A stretch of 64,000 nucleotides of DNA from Saturnia japonica (GCA_033032175.1 CM065320.1:15581413-15645412); one strand, 5' to 3'; shown: positions 1-11,415, counted from the stretch's first letter. A program made the numbers and translations. Notes: a model not told the origin generated them from the letters alone.

Positions 1-408
1 AAACGGGCACGGATCCTTCTCATAGTGAATACGGCTAACCTGGTTCATTGTCAGAAGTGACATAGTAATCGTGGTAATATCGTAATAATATCGTTTTCAT
101 AAAATAAAAATAGCTTTCTTTTTGTCACTGCCATTATTACTTGACAAAATTAAGTAGGCAGTAACCACTAAATTACAACGATCTAAAATCTAATCAATTT
201 ATTTCAATATCATCACTCCGTATGTTTATTGGAATAAGCATTAAGACTAAAATTATAGTTTGTATGTATTATTAATAATATTTATTTGTAATCTCGAATT
301 AGTTAATATTACTTGGTTAACTTATTGTTTGAATTAGCGTTAATATACAGTCCATTCAATTTTTTATCGTTCTAAATTATTTTTATTAGTTTAATTTTGT
401 AATTTAAA

Positions 409-3400
409 ATGTCAAAGGCTGCCGCTCGTCGTGGTTTAGAGCTAAAGCGATCCATTGCTATCAAACGCATTGATGACTGCTTGTCATCAGCCTTAGAGGC
501 CCAAAATGATAAATCTTGTTTGCCAGTTTTCTTGTCACGGTACAGTCGACTCGAAAGTTATTATGCTAGTTTCGAAGCACAACATTTAAAAATTTGTTCG
601 GAAATATTAGATACTTCAGAGTTGGATAAGGAAGACGAAATTCGTCACGATTTCGATAATAAATATTTTCAGATAATCGAAATTCATTCGACACTCACGT
701 CACCTTCCCATTCAGACGGACAGCAGCTCGACGTATGCACAAATGATTTGTCTGTGAAACTACCTCGTTTGAACTTATTGACCTTCAATGGTGATATTAC
801 ATTATGGAGTTCGTTTTATGACATGTATAACACTACCGTACATCATAACAAACGGTTATCGAATATCGAACGTTTTTCTATTTTAATTTCGCTTCTTTCC
901 GGTGAACCTCTTCATCTTTTGAAAGGCTTTCCTCTTTCAGGAAATAATTATTTAGATGCGTACGCCGCCTTGATTGATCGTTATCAATGCAAACGTAAAT
1001 TAGCTTTTCGGTATTGGGAGGAGTTGCAAAATGTAACTCTTAAATCGAACTCTCCTCGTGAGTTACGTCGTCTCGTGGATACTTTCAAGGAGAACATCGC
1101 GGTATTAAGGAATTTGAAGTTACCTGTAAAAGATTGGGATTTCCCTTTGTTTTACCTTTTAATAAATAAACTTGATCGTGATACTCGTCAACGTTTTGAA
1201 TTGCAGAACGATGATAAAGACATACCAAGTTTTGACTCCCTTCTGGAATATCTTAATAAGGTCGGCCAAGCACTCGAGCTTGCCGAGCCTCAGATAAGTA
1301 CAGCGCGCCCCCCTGTGCGACTGCATCGCGCCGCCGCTTCTGGTGCCGTTGCTGTAACCTCACCCACATCTTACTCCCGCACGGTGCGCACGTCTCCCGC
1401 ATCCGCGCCTCAGGATTCTTATGGTAGGCACCCTCGCGCGCCTATTACGAATGCCAAGGCTTTGATAGTGAATCCACTTACACCAAGTGATAACTTGTGT
1501 GTTTTGTGCAAGGCACAGCATGCCTTAGCGAATTGTCCCACTTATCGTGATCGCACCCCACGTGATCGATTCTCCATCGTCAAGGAACATAATCGTTGTG
1601 TGAATTGCCTTCGTCAAGGTCATGTGGTTAAATCTTGCTCGTCAAACAGTCGCTGTCTTAAGTGCAACGCACTTCACCATACTACATTGCACTTTGATAA
1701 TTCGGTGTCGTCAAATGCTAACGTAGCTCCTACCACTTCATCTATCGTCTCAGATGCTACCGCAGCATCAGCTCTCGCTTCATCTACGCCGACTTCACAA
1801 ACATTAGTGGCAGGCTCGAGTTCTCCCACGCATATCGCGCTTCTCGCTACTGCTTCCGTTGAAGTCCTAGATAACTTTGGTAATTACCGCTCAATTCGAA
1901 TCGTTATAGACAACGGAAGCCAAAGGAACTTTATTACCAACAAGTGTGCCCAACGTCTAGGATTAGCCTTCAAGAAAACCATGTCACTCGTTGAGGGTAT
2001 TGGTCAAACATCATCTGTCGCGACTAGTTCTACCGTACTTCGCATCCGTGGGCAACAAGGTTATCCGGAGCTAGTCTTGGAAGCTCTCGTTATTCCCAAT
2101 ATATGTGGTGATATGCCGTCTAATACCATAGATATTGCTCATTGGCCACAGTTGATGAACATTAAGCTGGCTGACACTAGCTTCAACGTGCCTGCGCAAA
2201 TCGACGCGTTAGTCGGCGTTGACGTATTTTGTCAGATAGTTTTGGGTGAACGTCTCGATTGTGGGTCAGATGGACCCGTAGCCTTTAACACCAAATTCGG
2301 TTGGATAGTTATGGGTAATATTGCATGCATACCACCTAGTTCTAGTAAGTCGATGTTTTGCTCTTTTAATGATTTAGACTCTCAAATTCGTAAATTTTGG
2401 GAAATTGATGAACTTCCCAAATCATCACCGCTTAGTGATGAAGATGCTCTTTGCGAACGTATATTCGATACGACGCACTGCAGGGATGTGAATGGAAGGT
2501 ATATCGTCCGTTTGCCTTTCAAGACACCCGCGCCTACCTTTGGTGATTCCTACAGTTTGGCACATCGTCGATTGTTATCTCTCGAAAAACGATTGTCACG
2601 TAATTCTCAACTTCGTGAGGACTATAATGCGTTCATGAGAGATTATCTTGATTCTGGACATATGGAAAAGGTCGATGAAATTGGTTCGGATCGAACCTAT
2701 TATATACCGCATCATTGTGTGCTCAAACCAAGTAGTTTGACCACAAAACTACGCGTGGTGTTCGATGCTAGTGCTAAGCCTGCTAATGGAGTCGCACTAA
2801 ACGAACAACTACTTGTCGGTCCAAGATTGCAATCAGATATTAAATCAATCCTTCTTCGCTTTCGTTTACATTCTGTCGTTTTTACTGCCGATATTAAGCA
2901 AATGTATCGCCAGATACTGGTGGCTAATACTGATCGTAATTACCAAAGAATTCTGTTTCGATTTTCGCCTCAGGAACCCATTCAAGAGTTCCGTCTTAAA
3001 ACCGTCACGTATGGCATGTCCTCCTCAAGCTTCTTAGCGCTTCGAACCATAGTGCAGGTGGCACAGGACGAGGGAAATAATCGTCATTTCGCTGTGACTG
3101 CACTTAGGAGTGACATGTATGTGGATGATGTCGTAACCGGGGCTGACTCACTTATTTCGGCTCGTGAGTTAATGAAAGACATAAGTGACATCATTAGCAA
3201 GGGATGTTTCGAGCTAAGGAAATGGACTAGTAACAGTCCTGCTTTGCTTGAAGGTATTCCATCTGAACATAGGCACGATGCTCGTGATTCGCTGACATTC
3301 AGCTCAGAATCTTCCCCGTCGGTAGTAGTACTTGGTTTAGAGTGGCATCCAAACGTGGATGCTTTCTCTTTCACTGTGACATCTTTACATCAACAATGCA

Positions 3401-4749
3401 CCAAGCGCATCATCCTCTCGGAATTAGCTCGCATCTTCGATCCCCTCGGTTTCCTAACCCCACTTACTTTTACATTTAAGTGCATAGTGCAGAAACTTTG
3501 GACTCTCGGTTTGAATTGGGATGAGGTTGCACCTGATTCAATTGTTCAAACCTGGTCCCGCTATCGTGTGGAATTCAATACTTTGTCGTCTTTAGCAATT
3601 TCTCGTTTCGTTCCCGCATTGAACTCCATCAAATTACAGATACACGGTTTTTGCGATGCCTCTGAGTTAGGCTACGCAGCCGTCGTATATTTTCGTATTG
3701 AGCAAGGAGACGATCGCGTCACTACCCACCTGATTATCGCTCGTTCTAAAGTTGCTCCTCTAAAAAGAATTTCTATTCCTCGCTTAGAACTATGCGCTGC
3801 AGTTCTCTTGGCAGATCTTGTCGCATATGTTCAAACTGTGTTCGCTGATAAGATACGTGTCGATGGTATTTTTTGCTGGTCTGACTCAACAGTGACTCTG
3901 GCGTGGTTAAAGTCACCCTCCTCTCGATGGAAGACTTACGTGAGCAATCGTGTGAGTCACATACAGGAAATCGTTCCACCTTCTTGTTGGCAACATGTTC
4001 GCTCTTCTGACAACCCGGCAGATTGCGCAAGTCGCGGACTTACAATCAGCGAACTTCTTGGCCATTCATCGTGGTGGCATGGACCTCCGTGGTTGCTTTG
4101 TGAGCCCGATGGCTGGCCAATTTCATCGTTTTCGTTTGAGGATTCCAGTGATATAATTTCGGAACAGCGTAATTCTGACATAGCTCTCTTCGTCACTGTC
4201 GATAGTTTTGATGAGTTTCTGGACAGGTACTCAAGTCTTAGGAAGATTCAACGCATTGTCGCTTATCTCCATCGTTTCGTCTACAATTGTCGCAACTCTA
4301 ATAATCGTAAATCAGGTCATCTTGTCTCTTCAGAGCTCAAACAATCGTTGTTGACTTTGGTCAAAATCGCTCAAACTTCGAGCTTTGCAAGCGAGATTCA
4401 AGGCTTGGAAAAGGGGTTGCTTTTACCCAAGCCACTACAAAAATTAAATCCGTTTCTTGACAAAGATGGTCTCGTCAGGGTGGGCGGTAGACTCACTCAT
4501 TCGGATCTAGATTATGATTCCAAGCACCCTCTGTTGTTACCTCGTCAACATCGTCTCACATCGCTTATTATCGATCAGTGTCATAACGATAATCTACATC
4601 CAGGGCTTCGCACCCTCAATTTTCTGTTGGCACAAAACTTTTGGATTTTGTCGCCTCGTCGTGCCATCCGTAATAGATTATCTAAAAGTAATCAAATGCT
4701 ATCGAACCAATCCAAGGCCTGTCATACCTCGCATGGCAGACCTCCCTAA
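409..4749 (+). CDS. BEL/Pao polyprotein: Gag, protease, reverse transcriptase, RNase H, start of integrase (frameshifted)
   Basis: This 1446-codon reading frame encodes most of a retrotransposon polyprotein that copies element RNA into DNA in cytoplasmic particles. The ATG at 409 is the first start after an AT-rich leader. Residues about 1-300 are Gag-like. Cysteine/histidine zinc knuckles begin near residue 364 and run to about 428. The aspartic protease motif DNGS is at 501-504. Reverse transcriptase has an ADIKQMY motif (D828) and the catalytic YVDD at 904-907. RNase H shows FCDAS (D1083), IPRLELCAA, WSDST and NPADCASRG, which is the typical BEL/Pao arrangement. The C-terminal part enters the integrase zinc domain (HNDNLHPG), then leaves the true frame near 4680-4690 and ends in about 20 junk residues. 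The integrase continues in another frame downstream. Confidence 0.85.
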   Translation: MSKAAARRGLELKRSIAIKRIDDCLSSALEAQNDKSCLPVFLSRYSRLESYYASFEAQHLKICSEILDTSELDKEDEIRHDFDNKYFQIIEIHSTLTSPSHSDGQQLDVCTNDLSVKLPRLNLLTFNGDITLWSSFYDMYNTTVHHNKRLSNIERFSILISLLSGEPLHLLKGFPLSGNNYLDAYAALIDRYQCKRKLAFRYWEELQNVTLKSNSPRELRRLVDTFKENIAVLRNLKLPVKDWDFPLFYLLINKLDRDTRQRFELQNDDKDIPSFDSLLEYLNKVGQALELAEPQISTARPPVRLHRAAASGAVAVTSPTSYSRTVRTSPASAPQDSYGRHPRAPITNAKALIVNPLTPSDNLCVLCKAQHALANCPTYRDRTPRDRFSIVKEHNRCVNCLRQGHVVKSCSSNSRCLKCNALHHTTLHFDNSVSSNANVAPTTSSIVSDATAASALASSTPTSQTLVAGSSSPTHIALLATASVEVLDNFGNYRSIRIVIDNGSQRNFITNKCAQRLGLAFKKTMSLVEGIGQTSSVATSSTVLRIRGQQGYPELVLEALVIPNICGDMPSNTIDIAHWPQLMNIKLADTSFNVPAQIDALVGVDVFCQIVLGERLDCGSDGPVAFNTKFGWIVMGNIACIPPSSSKSMFCSFNDLDSQIRKFWEIDELPKSSPLSDEDALCERIFDTTHCRDVNGRYIVRLPFKTPAPTFGDSYSLAHRRLLSLEKRLSRNSQLREDYNAFMRDYLDSGHMEKVDEIGSDRTYYIPHHCVLKPSSLTTKLRVVFDASAKPANGVALNEQLLVGPRLQSDIKSILLRFRLHSVVFTADIKQMYRQILVANTDRNYQRILFRFSPQEPIQEFRLKTVTYGMSSSSFLALRTIVQVAQDEGNNRHFAVTALRSDMYVDDVVTGADSLISARELMKDISDIISKGCFELRKWTSNSPALLEGIPSEHRHDARDSLTFSSESSPSVVVLGLEWHPNVDAFSFTVTSLHQQCTKRIILSELARIFDPLGFLTPLTFTFKCIVQKLWTLGLNWDEVAPDSIVQTWSRYRVEFNTLSSLAISRFVPALNSIKLQIHGFCDASELGYAAVVYFRIEQGDDRVTTHLIIARSKVAPLKRISIPRLELCAAVLLADLVAYVQTVFADKIRVDGIFCWSDSTVTLAWLKSPSSRWKTYVSNRVSHIQEIVPPSCWQHVRSSDNPADCASRGLTISELLGHSSWWHGPPWLLCEPDGWPISSFSFEDSSDIISEQRNSDIALFVTVDSFDEFLDRYSSLRKIQRIVAYLHRFVYNCRNSNNRKSGHLVSSELKQSLLTLVKIAQTSSFASEIQGLEKGLLLPKPLQKLNPFLDKDGLVRVGGRLTHSDLDYDSKHPLLLPRQHRLTSLIIDQCHNDNLHPGLRTLNFLLAQNFWILSPRRAIRNRLSKSNQMLSNQSKACHTSHGRPP

Positions 4750-5656
4750 GTTGAGGGTTTCGCAACTTAAGCCTTTTTCGTGCATCGGTATTGATTTCGC
4801 AGGTCCCTTTCCAACATATGTACAACGCTATCGCGGTGCTAGGACCTTTAAGACATATATTTGCCTCTTCATATGCTTCGCCACCAAGGCGATACATATT
4901 GAGCTTGTCGTAGGGTTAACAAGCGAGGCCTTTCTTGGCGCTCTTCGTAGATTTATCGCTCGCCAAGGCCGTTGCCAGCGCATTCACTGCGACCACGGTA
5001 CTAATTTCGTTGGCGCTCATAACATATTGCTAACCCTTATGCAACAGGCGGCTTCGTCTGAGACGATTGAATTTAGCTTTAAGCCCCCTGCTGCACCACA
5101 CTTCGGTGGTCTTTGGGAGGCAAACATAAAATCCTTCAAAACGCATCTCGCTCGTGTTGTTGGCTATCAAATTTTAACTTATGAAGAATTTTTAACTTTA
5201 GCAACACAAATTGAGGCTTTACTCAATTCGCGCCCCTTATGCGAAATGGGATCGGATCCCAACGATTTGGCTGTATTGACCCTTGGCCACTTCCTCACTT
5301 TGGAACCGCTTACCTCGCTTCCCGAATCAGATTTATCCGATGTCCGTTTGAGTTGTTTGAATCGTTGGCAACTGTTGCAAAGACTCCATCACGATTTCTG
5401 GAAGCGATGGTATACGGAATATTTGCATACTCTAAATCAGCGTTCTAAATGGCACACCAGCACCTCAGAACTTAAACTAGGATCGCTGGTTTTAGTTAAA
5501 GATGAACAAGCTAAACCCCTTAAATGGCCGCTCGCTCGTGTCGTGCGATTACACCCGGGGAAAGACGGCATTTCTCGCGTTGCCACGGTCAAGACCCAGA
5601 CAGGTCTTTTACAAAGGCCTTTAGTGAAACTCTGTCCTCTACCTGGCAACGACTAA
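4683..5656 (+). CDS. BEL/Pao integrase and C-terminal region, separated from pol by a frameshift
   Basis: This is the second half of the element's pol, read one base out of register with the upstream frame. The open frame extends upstream to 4514, but only the part after about 4683 resembles the family. It starts with the end of the zinc-binding domain (IKCYRTNPRPV). The catalytic core follows, with first aspartate in IGIDFAGPF, second in HCDHGTNF and glutamate in GGLWEANIK. Then come NSRPL and a basic C-terminal module ending at PLPGND. The integrase inserts the element DNA into chromosomes. All three acidic catalytic residues are present, so the frameshift alone explains loss of function. 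A programmed shift is unlikely because BEL/Pao pol is normally one frame through integrase. Confidence 0.8.
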
Positions 5657-5796
5657 TCGTTGTTATTTTCATTTAGTTATTATTTCGCTATTTATTTTAA
5701 ATATTTACTTTCGTTGTTAGTGTTTGTTATTAAGTTCCATTAATTATCTTCGTTTGTATTTTGTTTGGCAATTTATTTTAAAATACGTCGTATTTT

Positions 5797-5807
5797 GGTG
5801 GGCGGAA
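5797..5807 (+). other. Polypurine tract of BEL/Pao element
   Basis: A GGTGGGCGGAA run lies directly before the TGTTGCAG start of the 3' LTR. Such a tract primes plus-strand DNA synthesis. Position and composition fit; function is inferred from the family. Confidence 0.6.
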
Positions 5808-6276
5808 TGTTGCAGCCGCGTAATTTAGAACCAATACGTATTAAAGTAGGTAGTTTGTTATTAATTATTTTCTCTCGTCGCTAAGCATTATGATATCCAG
5901 TGGGGGTGGTTTTCGATTTGTTGTTGTCGCCACCGGCTCTCGCGATATACACTCTCGTCGGAACACCGTCGCGTCCGCACGGTGCAAAGTCGCTCGCCTC
6001 GGACATTCCTCGTCAACCACGTTCTCCAGAATTTAGTGTCATTAAGCCAGTGTGTGTATAGTGGGTGCGTGAGGCTCAGGAACTTTGAATATATAATGTA
6101 TAGCTAAACCACGTCGGCGCCGACCAGGAATTATCACGGAACGCAGTACCGGTGAGTTGGCATGACATTTTGCATACACTTCTCTCGCTGGATATCATAA
6201 TCATATATCTCTCGCATCATAATTTGCTATTTATTTCGTATCGCAGGTTGGTTCCATATTTGCGTGGGATCAACCA
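5808..6276 (+). repeat. 3' LTR of BEL/Pao element
   Basis: The sequence begins TGTTGCAGCC just after the polypurine tract and appears to end at the CA of GGGATCAACCA near 6276. It contains an AT-rich TATATAATGTATAG stretch near 6090 that could serve as a core promoter. The right boundary is uncertain by tens of bases because the 5' LTR is outside the window and cannot be aligned. Confidence 0.55.
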
Positions 6277-6289
6277 GTAGGTATGTATA

Positions 6290-7640
6290 GACAAATCCTT
6301 TAAATTTTTGGACCATCCTCTTCATAAAAAATAACTTATCTTGATAGCCTTATTGTTAAAAATAATAGCTACTGGCATCGAAGGCCTCTGCCGCATTTAA
6401 TTCATAGTCTCAGGAATCTACATAAACAGGAATGTACAATCACAAATTTTCAATGTAATCCTCTCTTCTTTTTTGATTACAGTGTGCTTATTTTCCAACC
6501 TGATGTAAGATTATCCATAGGTATAGGAAAAAATTTGTTAAATACTGATTCCAAACTTTTGAATTTTATTAAAAAGAACGTTCCTAATGCGGATTTTTTT
6601 AATTAATGTATCTAAATCTGTTGAACCACTTAAAGGAAATTTTCCAGATTTTTTTGCAAATTTTTCAACCATTCAAAATAATAAACAAGGAGTAGGGGCT
6701 GCTTTTTATCAAATTTCGCCTGCATATTTTAAACTTTTTAAATACTCTTCTCTAATATCTAACTTTTCTGGGGAATGTTTAGCTATTTTGGAATGTATCA
6801 GCTATATCATAACGGAAAAAATTGCCAGGGCTGTGATCTTTACGGATTCTTTAACTTGTCTACAACCTGTTTTAAATAATCCTTTTAAAAAAAAATTCAT
6901 CGCCGATTTCTCTTGTAATTATAAAAAAACTGAAATATTGTGTGCAACTAGGTTTACAAGTTTCCTTGATATGGATTCCTGGTCATTCAGGTATCCATGG
7001 TAATGAAAATGCTGATGATTTGGGTAAATTGGCAGCTTTTCAAGGTGCTCCTGATAATTATTTATATACCAGGATTTACTTTCTTTTATACCTCGTCAAG
7101 ACTTTGTTGAAAGGTGGAATATGCACTGGGATAATTCAAGCAAAGGTAAATTTTATAAAAGATTTCAATCTTCAATTGCTCTAAAACCGTGGTTCTCCAA
7201 ATGGAGATTTAGTAAGAAAATTACAACTATTATTTCGAGGCTAAGGTTTGGCTACTGTTCTTCGCCAGTCCACCTGAACAAATTAAGAATTAGAGATACA
7301 TCTATCTGTGAGTGTGGTCTGGAAGAGGGTAACATTATGCATATTCTCTTCAACTGTTCTCTTTATAACTCTTTACCACTGTATGATATTTTGTGTAATT
7401 ATAAGGTTATTCTTCCTTGCGACCTGTCATCTATCCTATCTCTCAATAATAATATATATATTAAATCATTAGTAAAATTTCTTAATCATCGTAAATTGTC
7501 ATTGTAGGTTTCTAATATTATTTTTAATTGTATTTATTTATTGCCACTTCTTCATTTACCCGCCTATTCCCTTCATCCGCCTAAAGTATCGAAATCGCAT
7601 AACTAGAAAACGGCAGTAATAGTCTCTAAAGAAAAAAAGA
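6290..7640 (+). mobile_element. Decayed 3' part of an RNase H-bearing LINE (I/R1-like group)
   Basis: The translated segments match the end of a non-LTR retrotransposon ORF2: an RNase H domain, then a terminal cysteine-rich segment. The left end touches the BEL/Pao LTR, suggesting that the BEL element landed inside this LINE and that the rest lies outside the window. The 3' end is not sharp; AT-rich sequence and an A-rich stretch follow to about 7640. Confidence 0.65.
6490..7507 (+). pseudogene. LINE ORF2 C-terminus: RNase H and terminal zinc-like segment, frameshifted
   Basis: Fragments of one protein appear in successive frames. A segment with VRLSIGIGKNLL precedes the expected TDGS start, which is destroyed near 6590. 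The frame at 6587-6945 carries GVGAAFYQ, SGECLAILECI and IFTDSLTCLQ, which are RNase H motifs with acidic residues. After a frameshift near 6942 comes WIPGHSGIHGNENADDLGK, the last RNase H motif. After another shift near 7121 the frame to 7507 carries SRLRFGYCSSPVHLNKL and CECGLEEGNIMHILFNC, a cysteine-rich tail usual in RNase H-bearing LINEs. At least three lesions make it non-functional. The family group is an inference from the RNase H domain. Confidence 0.7.
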
Positions 7641-8249
7641 AGAACAAGTATATTTATCAAAGTTATTATATTATGATCTTATTTTATAAAGAACTTTATA
7701 AATATCCTTGAGTATTTCAGATAATATATAATAAAAATATAGACCAACCATTCGTATTTACGTACCGTTACTCTTTCAAAATAATATATGAAGACCAGAA
7801 ACGGGACCAGTGACATCTATGTACGGAGGGCAAAGACCGGAGAACCATCTGCGTCTCTACGTATGAAAAAGTGTCCATCGAAAAGCGTCAACTTAGGGTG
7901 GCGCCACGGTAGCAAAGCAAGTACGTAAATTTTAAAGATAGCGTCAAAAGTTGTGTATTTTTTTTTCTTCATTTGGACAACTTTTCAGGACACACACTTT
8001 TCCCATTATTGTTCAATTATTTTTTACTATGAAATTTTTTTTTTTTTTAAGAACTATGAAATCCCAATAAAATGTCATTGCCATTTTAGTGGGTTCTTGA
8101 GTAGGTAGTAATTTTCTGCTTACAGCTGGACCTGGTACCCCTTAAAAGATGTTTCTCCTTACCTCTAGATGTGAACCGATTACAATTATCATAACCGGTT
8201 TTTAAGTAATTAGTTTCCTAAGTAACCGAAATATTAAGTAATTTTTTTT
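7641..8249. other. Intergenic, no gene seen
   Basis: AT-rich sequence with poly-T runs near 7960 and 8035. No reading frame with family resemblance and no RNA gene were recognised. Confidence 0.5.
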
Positions 8250-8570
8250 GAGTTTTTGGCGGGATCTTGAAGTGATATGTTGTAATTTTTATTTTTTATT
8301 CATTTACTTAGGTTTTAACTATATTATTTGATATTTGTGGCGTTTTGCGTGATATAGTTTGGTTTTTGTGTATAAGTGAAGTGGATTATAAGTATAATTT
8401 AACAGCATGCATTCTGGGATCCCGCAAAAACTCCCTAAAAAGTTCTAATAAGGGAGCCACCATCTAGTTAGGATACTGAAATCGTCATCAGACAAGACAC
8501 TATATATACACTTGATAATGGCAGTAATGGTCTTCATTAAAGAGGATTAGTTGCCAAGTTAGCAAGAAAA
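8250..8570 (+). repeat. Copy of repeat R-E (shared with 63.45-63.96 kb)
   Basis: The segment starting TTTTTGGCGGGATCTTGA and including ATAAGTGAAGTGGATTATAA, GGGAGCCACCATCT and GGCAGTAATGG has a close diverged relative at 63451-63960. There it occurs as inverted arms plus a direct continuation. It looks like a non-autonomous transposon; no coding capacity is seen. Confidence 0.6.
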
Positions 8571-10639
8571 AGAAGAAGTGTTTTTTTTTGCTTTTAATTT
8601 CCTTTTGTTTTGTAATGAACCGGCTATGTTTTTATTATTAAATTAAGCTATCATTTGGGTAAATGAATCATATTTAGTTGACAGGGTCTTCCAGAAGCCA
8701 GTATCTTTTGGATGAGAGCACAATATATCCTGCTGTCAAGAACGTGCGCTCTGAAGGCCTAGAAGTTACCGGCGCCGATAAATGTTTAAATGCGATTTTA
8801 TTTATGGACCAAAGTTAAGTGCATTGGATGTTGAGTGACTCCTTAAATAAAGATCGTAAGCTTGAGTTCCATCGAACGAGGTCGTGAGTGACTGTTCTGT
8901 TGTGACCATACTATGATTCTAACAATAACGTTATTAACATAACGTAACTCTAACACAAAGAACGATAAACAATGAGAAGTACCAAGTTCATCAAAGTATT
9001 AAATGTAAATTAAATTAAAACAGAGCTATAAAGTGATTTTGGTTTTGGTGATAAGGGGATTATTTGGTTTGTTCAGGCGCGAATAATTACATAATTTGTG
9101 TACCCACGCATGTTTCTTCCTTCCTCCCAGAAGACAGAAACATGTTTATAAATATTATGTATAGTTACTTAGATCAAAAATAGTCTACGATACAATACAA
9201 TATCTTTATTCGTCTGAATATGGTCAACATATGTTTTAATTTAGAAAAATAGTTAGGTACATATATTTTGCCATTTGTGGTGTGTGGAAATTATTAAACA
9301 ATATTAAAATTAAGACATATATGTACCCATTACAGCAAATTATAACATAATATTATTATTAAATGTATAAACAACATAGTTAATATTATTGAAATGAAAC
9401 TTCTTTGCGCGCATGAGGGTAAATTTTTTACGGATGCAACACGTCACGAAAACGCGTCACGAAAATGTGAAACGTTTTGAGAGAGGGAGGGAGAGAGCGG
9501 TTGATACCGATTGAGAGAGAGTGAGGGCGAACGTAGCATGAAACATTGAGTTATATTTATAAATAAACATTTTGTGATAAATTTGTAAATCGTCCTAAAC
9601 TAAGCAGTTGTTCAGAGTAAGTAATATATTTGTTATCTTTTTGTTATATTTTTTTTTTTTTTGTTAATTCCTTTGAAGGTTAGGAAGTTTTAATATTGTT
9701 ACATCTGTGGGTGATAAAAATGCCGATGATTCACGCGAAGAAGATTTATTTCAATTCCACACAGTTACAAAATACACGAACTCAAAATACTGTTATTTAT
9801 TTTACTGTGGTTTCACTACCTTTTATCGCTCGATGCTATCGCTTTATAATTTAAAACTGAACTGCCTCGGCGCCGCGCCTGAGTCGCGCTAAACGATCGC
9901 AGAAAAATCGTGAATCATCGCCAACTTTCTCGACGTTTAGTTGCTATGCCTGCTTGCGATGTTTACACAAACATGCGCCGCGGTTGTTTTACGACGCGAA
10001 CATTATTTCGAAGTTTGTAGTTGCTTCGAGATATTTCGGGAACAGGATTTTTCTATCTTTTTAATCGGGTTGTAACAGGTCGTAACAATATTTACAAATA
10101 ACATATGGCATTTTAATTTGCCACTAGTCATTTAAGAATTTAATATACTTAATTAATATTTTAATGACAATTAAATTCATTAAAATCCTAACATATCTTT
10201 CTTTTTCCCTTCCTCTAAGTCTCGGAAATCTAATGCTTTAGATTAGTATAAATATTAACGAGATTTAAAAATTAGTTTTAAATGAAGTTTTAATTCTAAC
10301 CTGAGTACTTTGTACGCACGCACTTTTTTATTTATTATTCAAACACACACTTATTACACAATTATTAGATTAAGAAATGTTATATTAATATGGATTATGT
10401 AAAAGTCTCATTTAAAAAGTAATTAATGCTGTAAGGACACTTACCTACAATTCAGTCAATCCATTAACTGCTTTCTAAATAAGTTTAAGTTTAATTCTTT
10501 AAGTGTTTGGTATTTTGTTATTGTAGATTTTAGGTGCTATTCGTCTATACAAAAGATACTTTTCCATATAAAAGCAGTCACTAGCCCTGGAAATATATGA
10601 CTGAGAATTATCACGTCTGTTCCAAGTAACTAAAATTTG
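8571..10639. other. Intergenic, no gene seen; possible LINE tail near 9185
   Basis: The stretch is AT-rich. At about 9185-9380 a CAATATCTTTATTCG motif resembles the reversed 3' end of a LINE. At 9479-9530 there is a GA-rich run (GAGAGAGGGAGGGAGAGAG). A short open frame near 9707 has no recognisable motif and is not supported as a gene. Confidence 0.4.
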
Positions 10640-11011
10640 AAAGCTGTGGAAAGTAATGAGGGTTTTACTGTACAAAAATCGGACGGCAGTCAGAAAGGAT
10701 ATTGTTTTTCAAAATGTGGTTTACAGCATCTGTAGCTTGAAGCCCTATCATAGCATTTTTGCAAGCTACTCTTATATCTTTATCCTCTTTATCTGTGGAT
10801 ACGGGTAGGGCATGAGTTAGATGGCGACTTATTTGTATATACGGCAATAGTTCAAGCCGAAGTTCGGCCACTTTGGCACCCTTCAGTTTGTTACCCCGCT
10901 TTCGCGGCTGAGTGTCTACCGCGCTCGCCCTCAAGTCCGGTGAAGCTGTTAAAGCTTCCAATGGCTCCAGTCCCCTTAAAGCTAACAGTATATTCAGTTT
11001 GAAAAAAAAAA
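10640..11011 (+). mobile_element. Jockey-type LINE 3' end fragment with poly-A
   Basis: Its reverse complement aligns by eye with the 3' part of the Jockey insertion at 47220-48213. They share CTTCACCGGACTTG, the ACTCAGCCGCGAAAG block and GGTGCCAAAGTGGCCG. A run of A closes it at about 11001-11011 on the + strand. It is 5' truncated and holds no intact coding region. Confidence 0.65.
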
Positions 11012-11058
11012 ACTCTTAAAGTCACTAGGCAGTAACGAAGTTTCTTTCGATAAATACA

Positions 11059-11415
11059 TTAGGTCTTTAAGAAATTGGTGTTTTGTTGAACTCGCCACTT
11101 TGATATGAAATATCTGGCGTTTGGGTAGGAATTCCAAATTCAAATTACCTATTTGTTTTTCGAATTCTAGTGATTCATTTATTTTTCGCACCATTTGATT
11201 TTTCTTTGACATCGTTCTTTTCACAGAATGGAGAACTTAAAATATCGCGTCATTTACGAATAATATGAGATTCACCATTGCATCAACGCTGCAGAACCAG
11301 CTCGAAAGATTAATGATGTGCATGTGGAAGCTACTGTAAAAGAAAGTACGGTACGTCTTTGGTTCCAACGTTTTCGCTCTGGAAATTTTGATCTACGAAA
11401 CAAACCCCGTAGACA
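11059..11415 (+). mobile_element. 5' fragment of a mariner (DD34D) element
   Basis: The segment resembles the left end of the mariner at 15914-17155: a diverged terminal repeat (TTAGGTCTTTAAGAAATTGG), leader, and the first part of the transposase. An ATG at 11228 opens a frame with a stop at its twelfth codon. After the stop the helix-turn-helix region continues (INDVHVEAT, RLWFQRFRSGNFD, NKPR). It breaks off at about 11415, so the catalytic domain and right terminus are gone. Confidence 0.75.

Larger units (their letters stand above)
1..6276 (+). mobile_element. BEL/Pao LTR retrotransposon, 5' end outside the window
   Basis: This is the body and 3' LTR of a BEL/Pao retrotransposon. The first 408 bases are AT-rich 5' leader; no copy of the 3' LTR sequence is found there, so the 5' LTR must lie before base 1. 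Gag, protease, reverse transcriptase, RNase H and integrase follow in BEL/Pao order. A purine-rich polypurine tract (about 5797-5807) and a TG-starting LTR close the element. The left target-site duplication cannot be checked. The coding region carries one frameshift, so this copy is probably not autonomous but is otherwise well preserved. Confidence 0.85.

Noticed and set aside
3084..4196. Open frames on the - strand and in other frames within the BEL/Pao polyprotein
   Set aside because: They overlap a coding sequence with clear reverse transcriptase and RNase H motifs and have no motifs of their own.
9707..9892. 61-codon frame preceded by a GA-rich region that could be a promoter
   Set aside because: No protein family features and no further exons recognised downstream.
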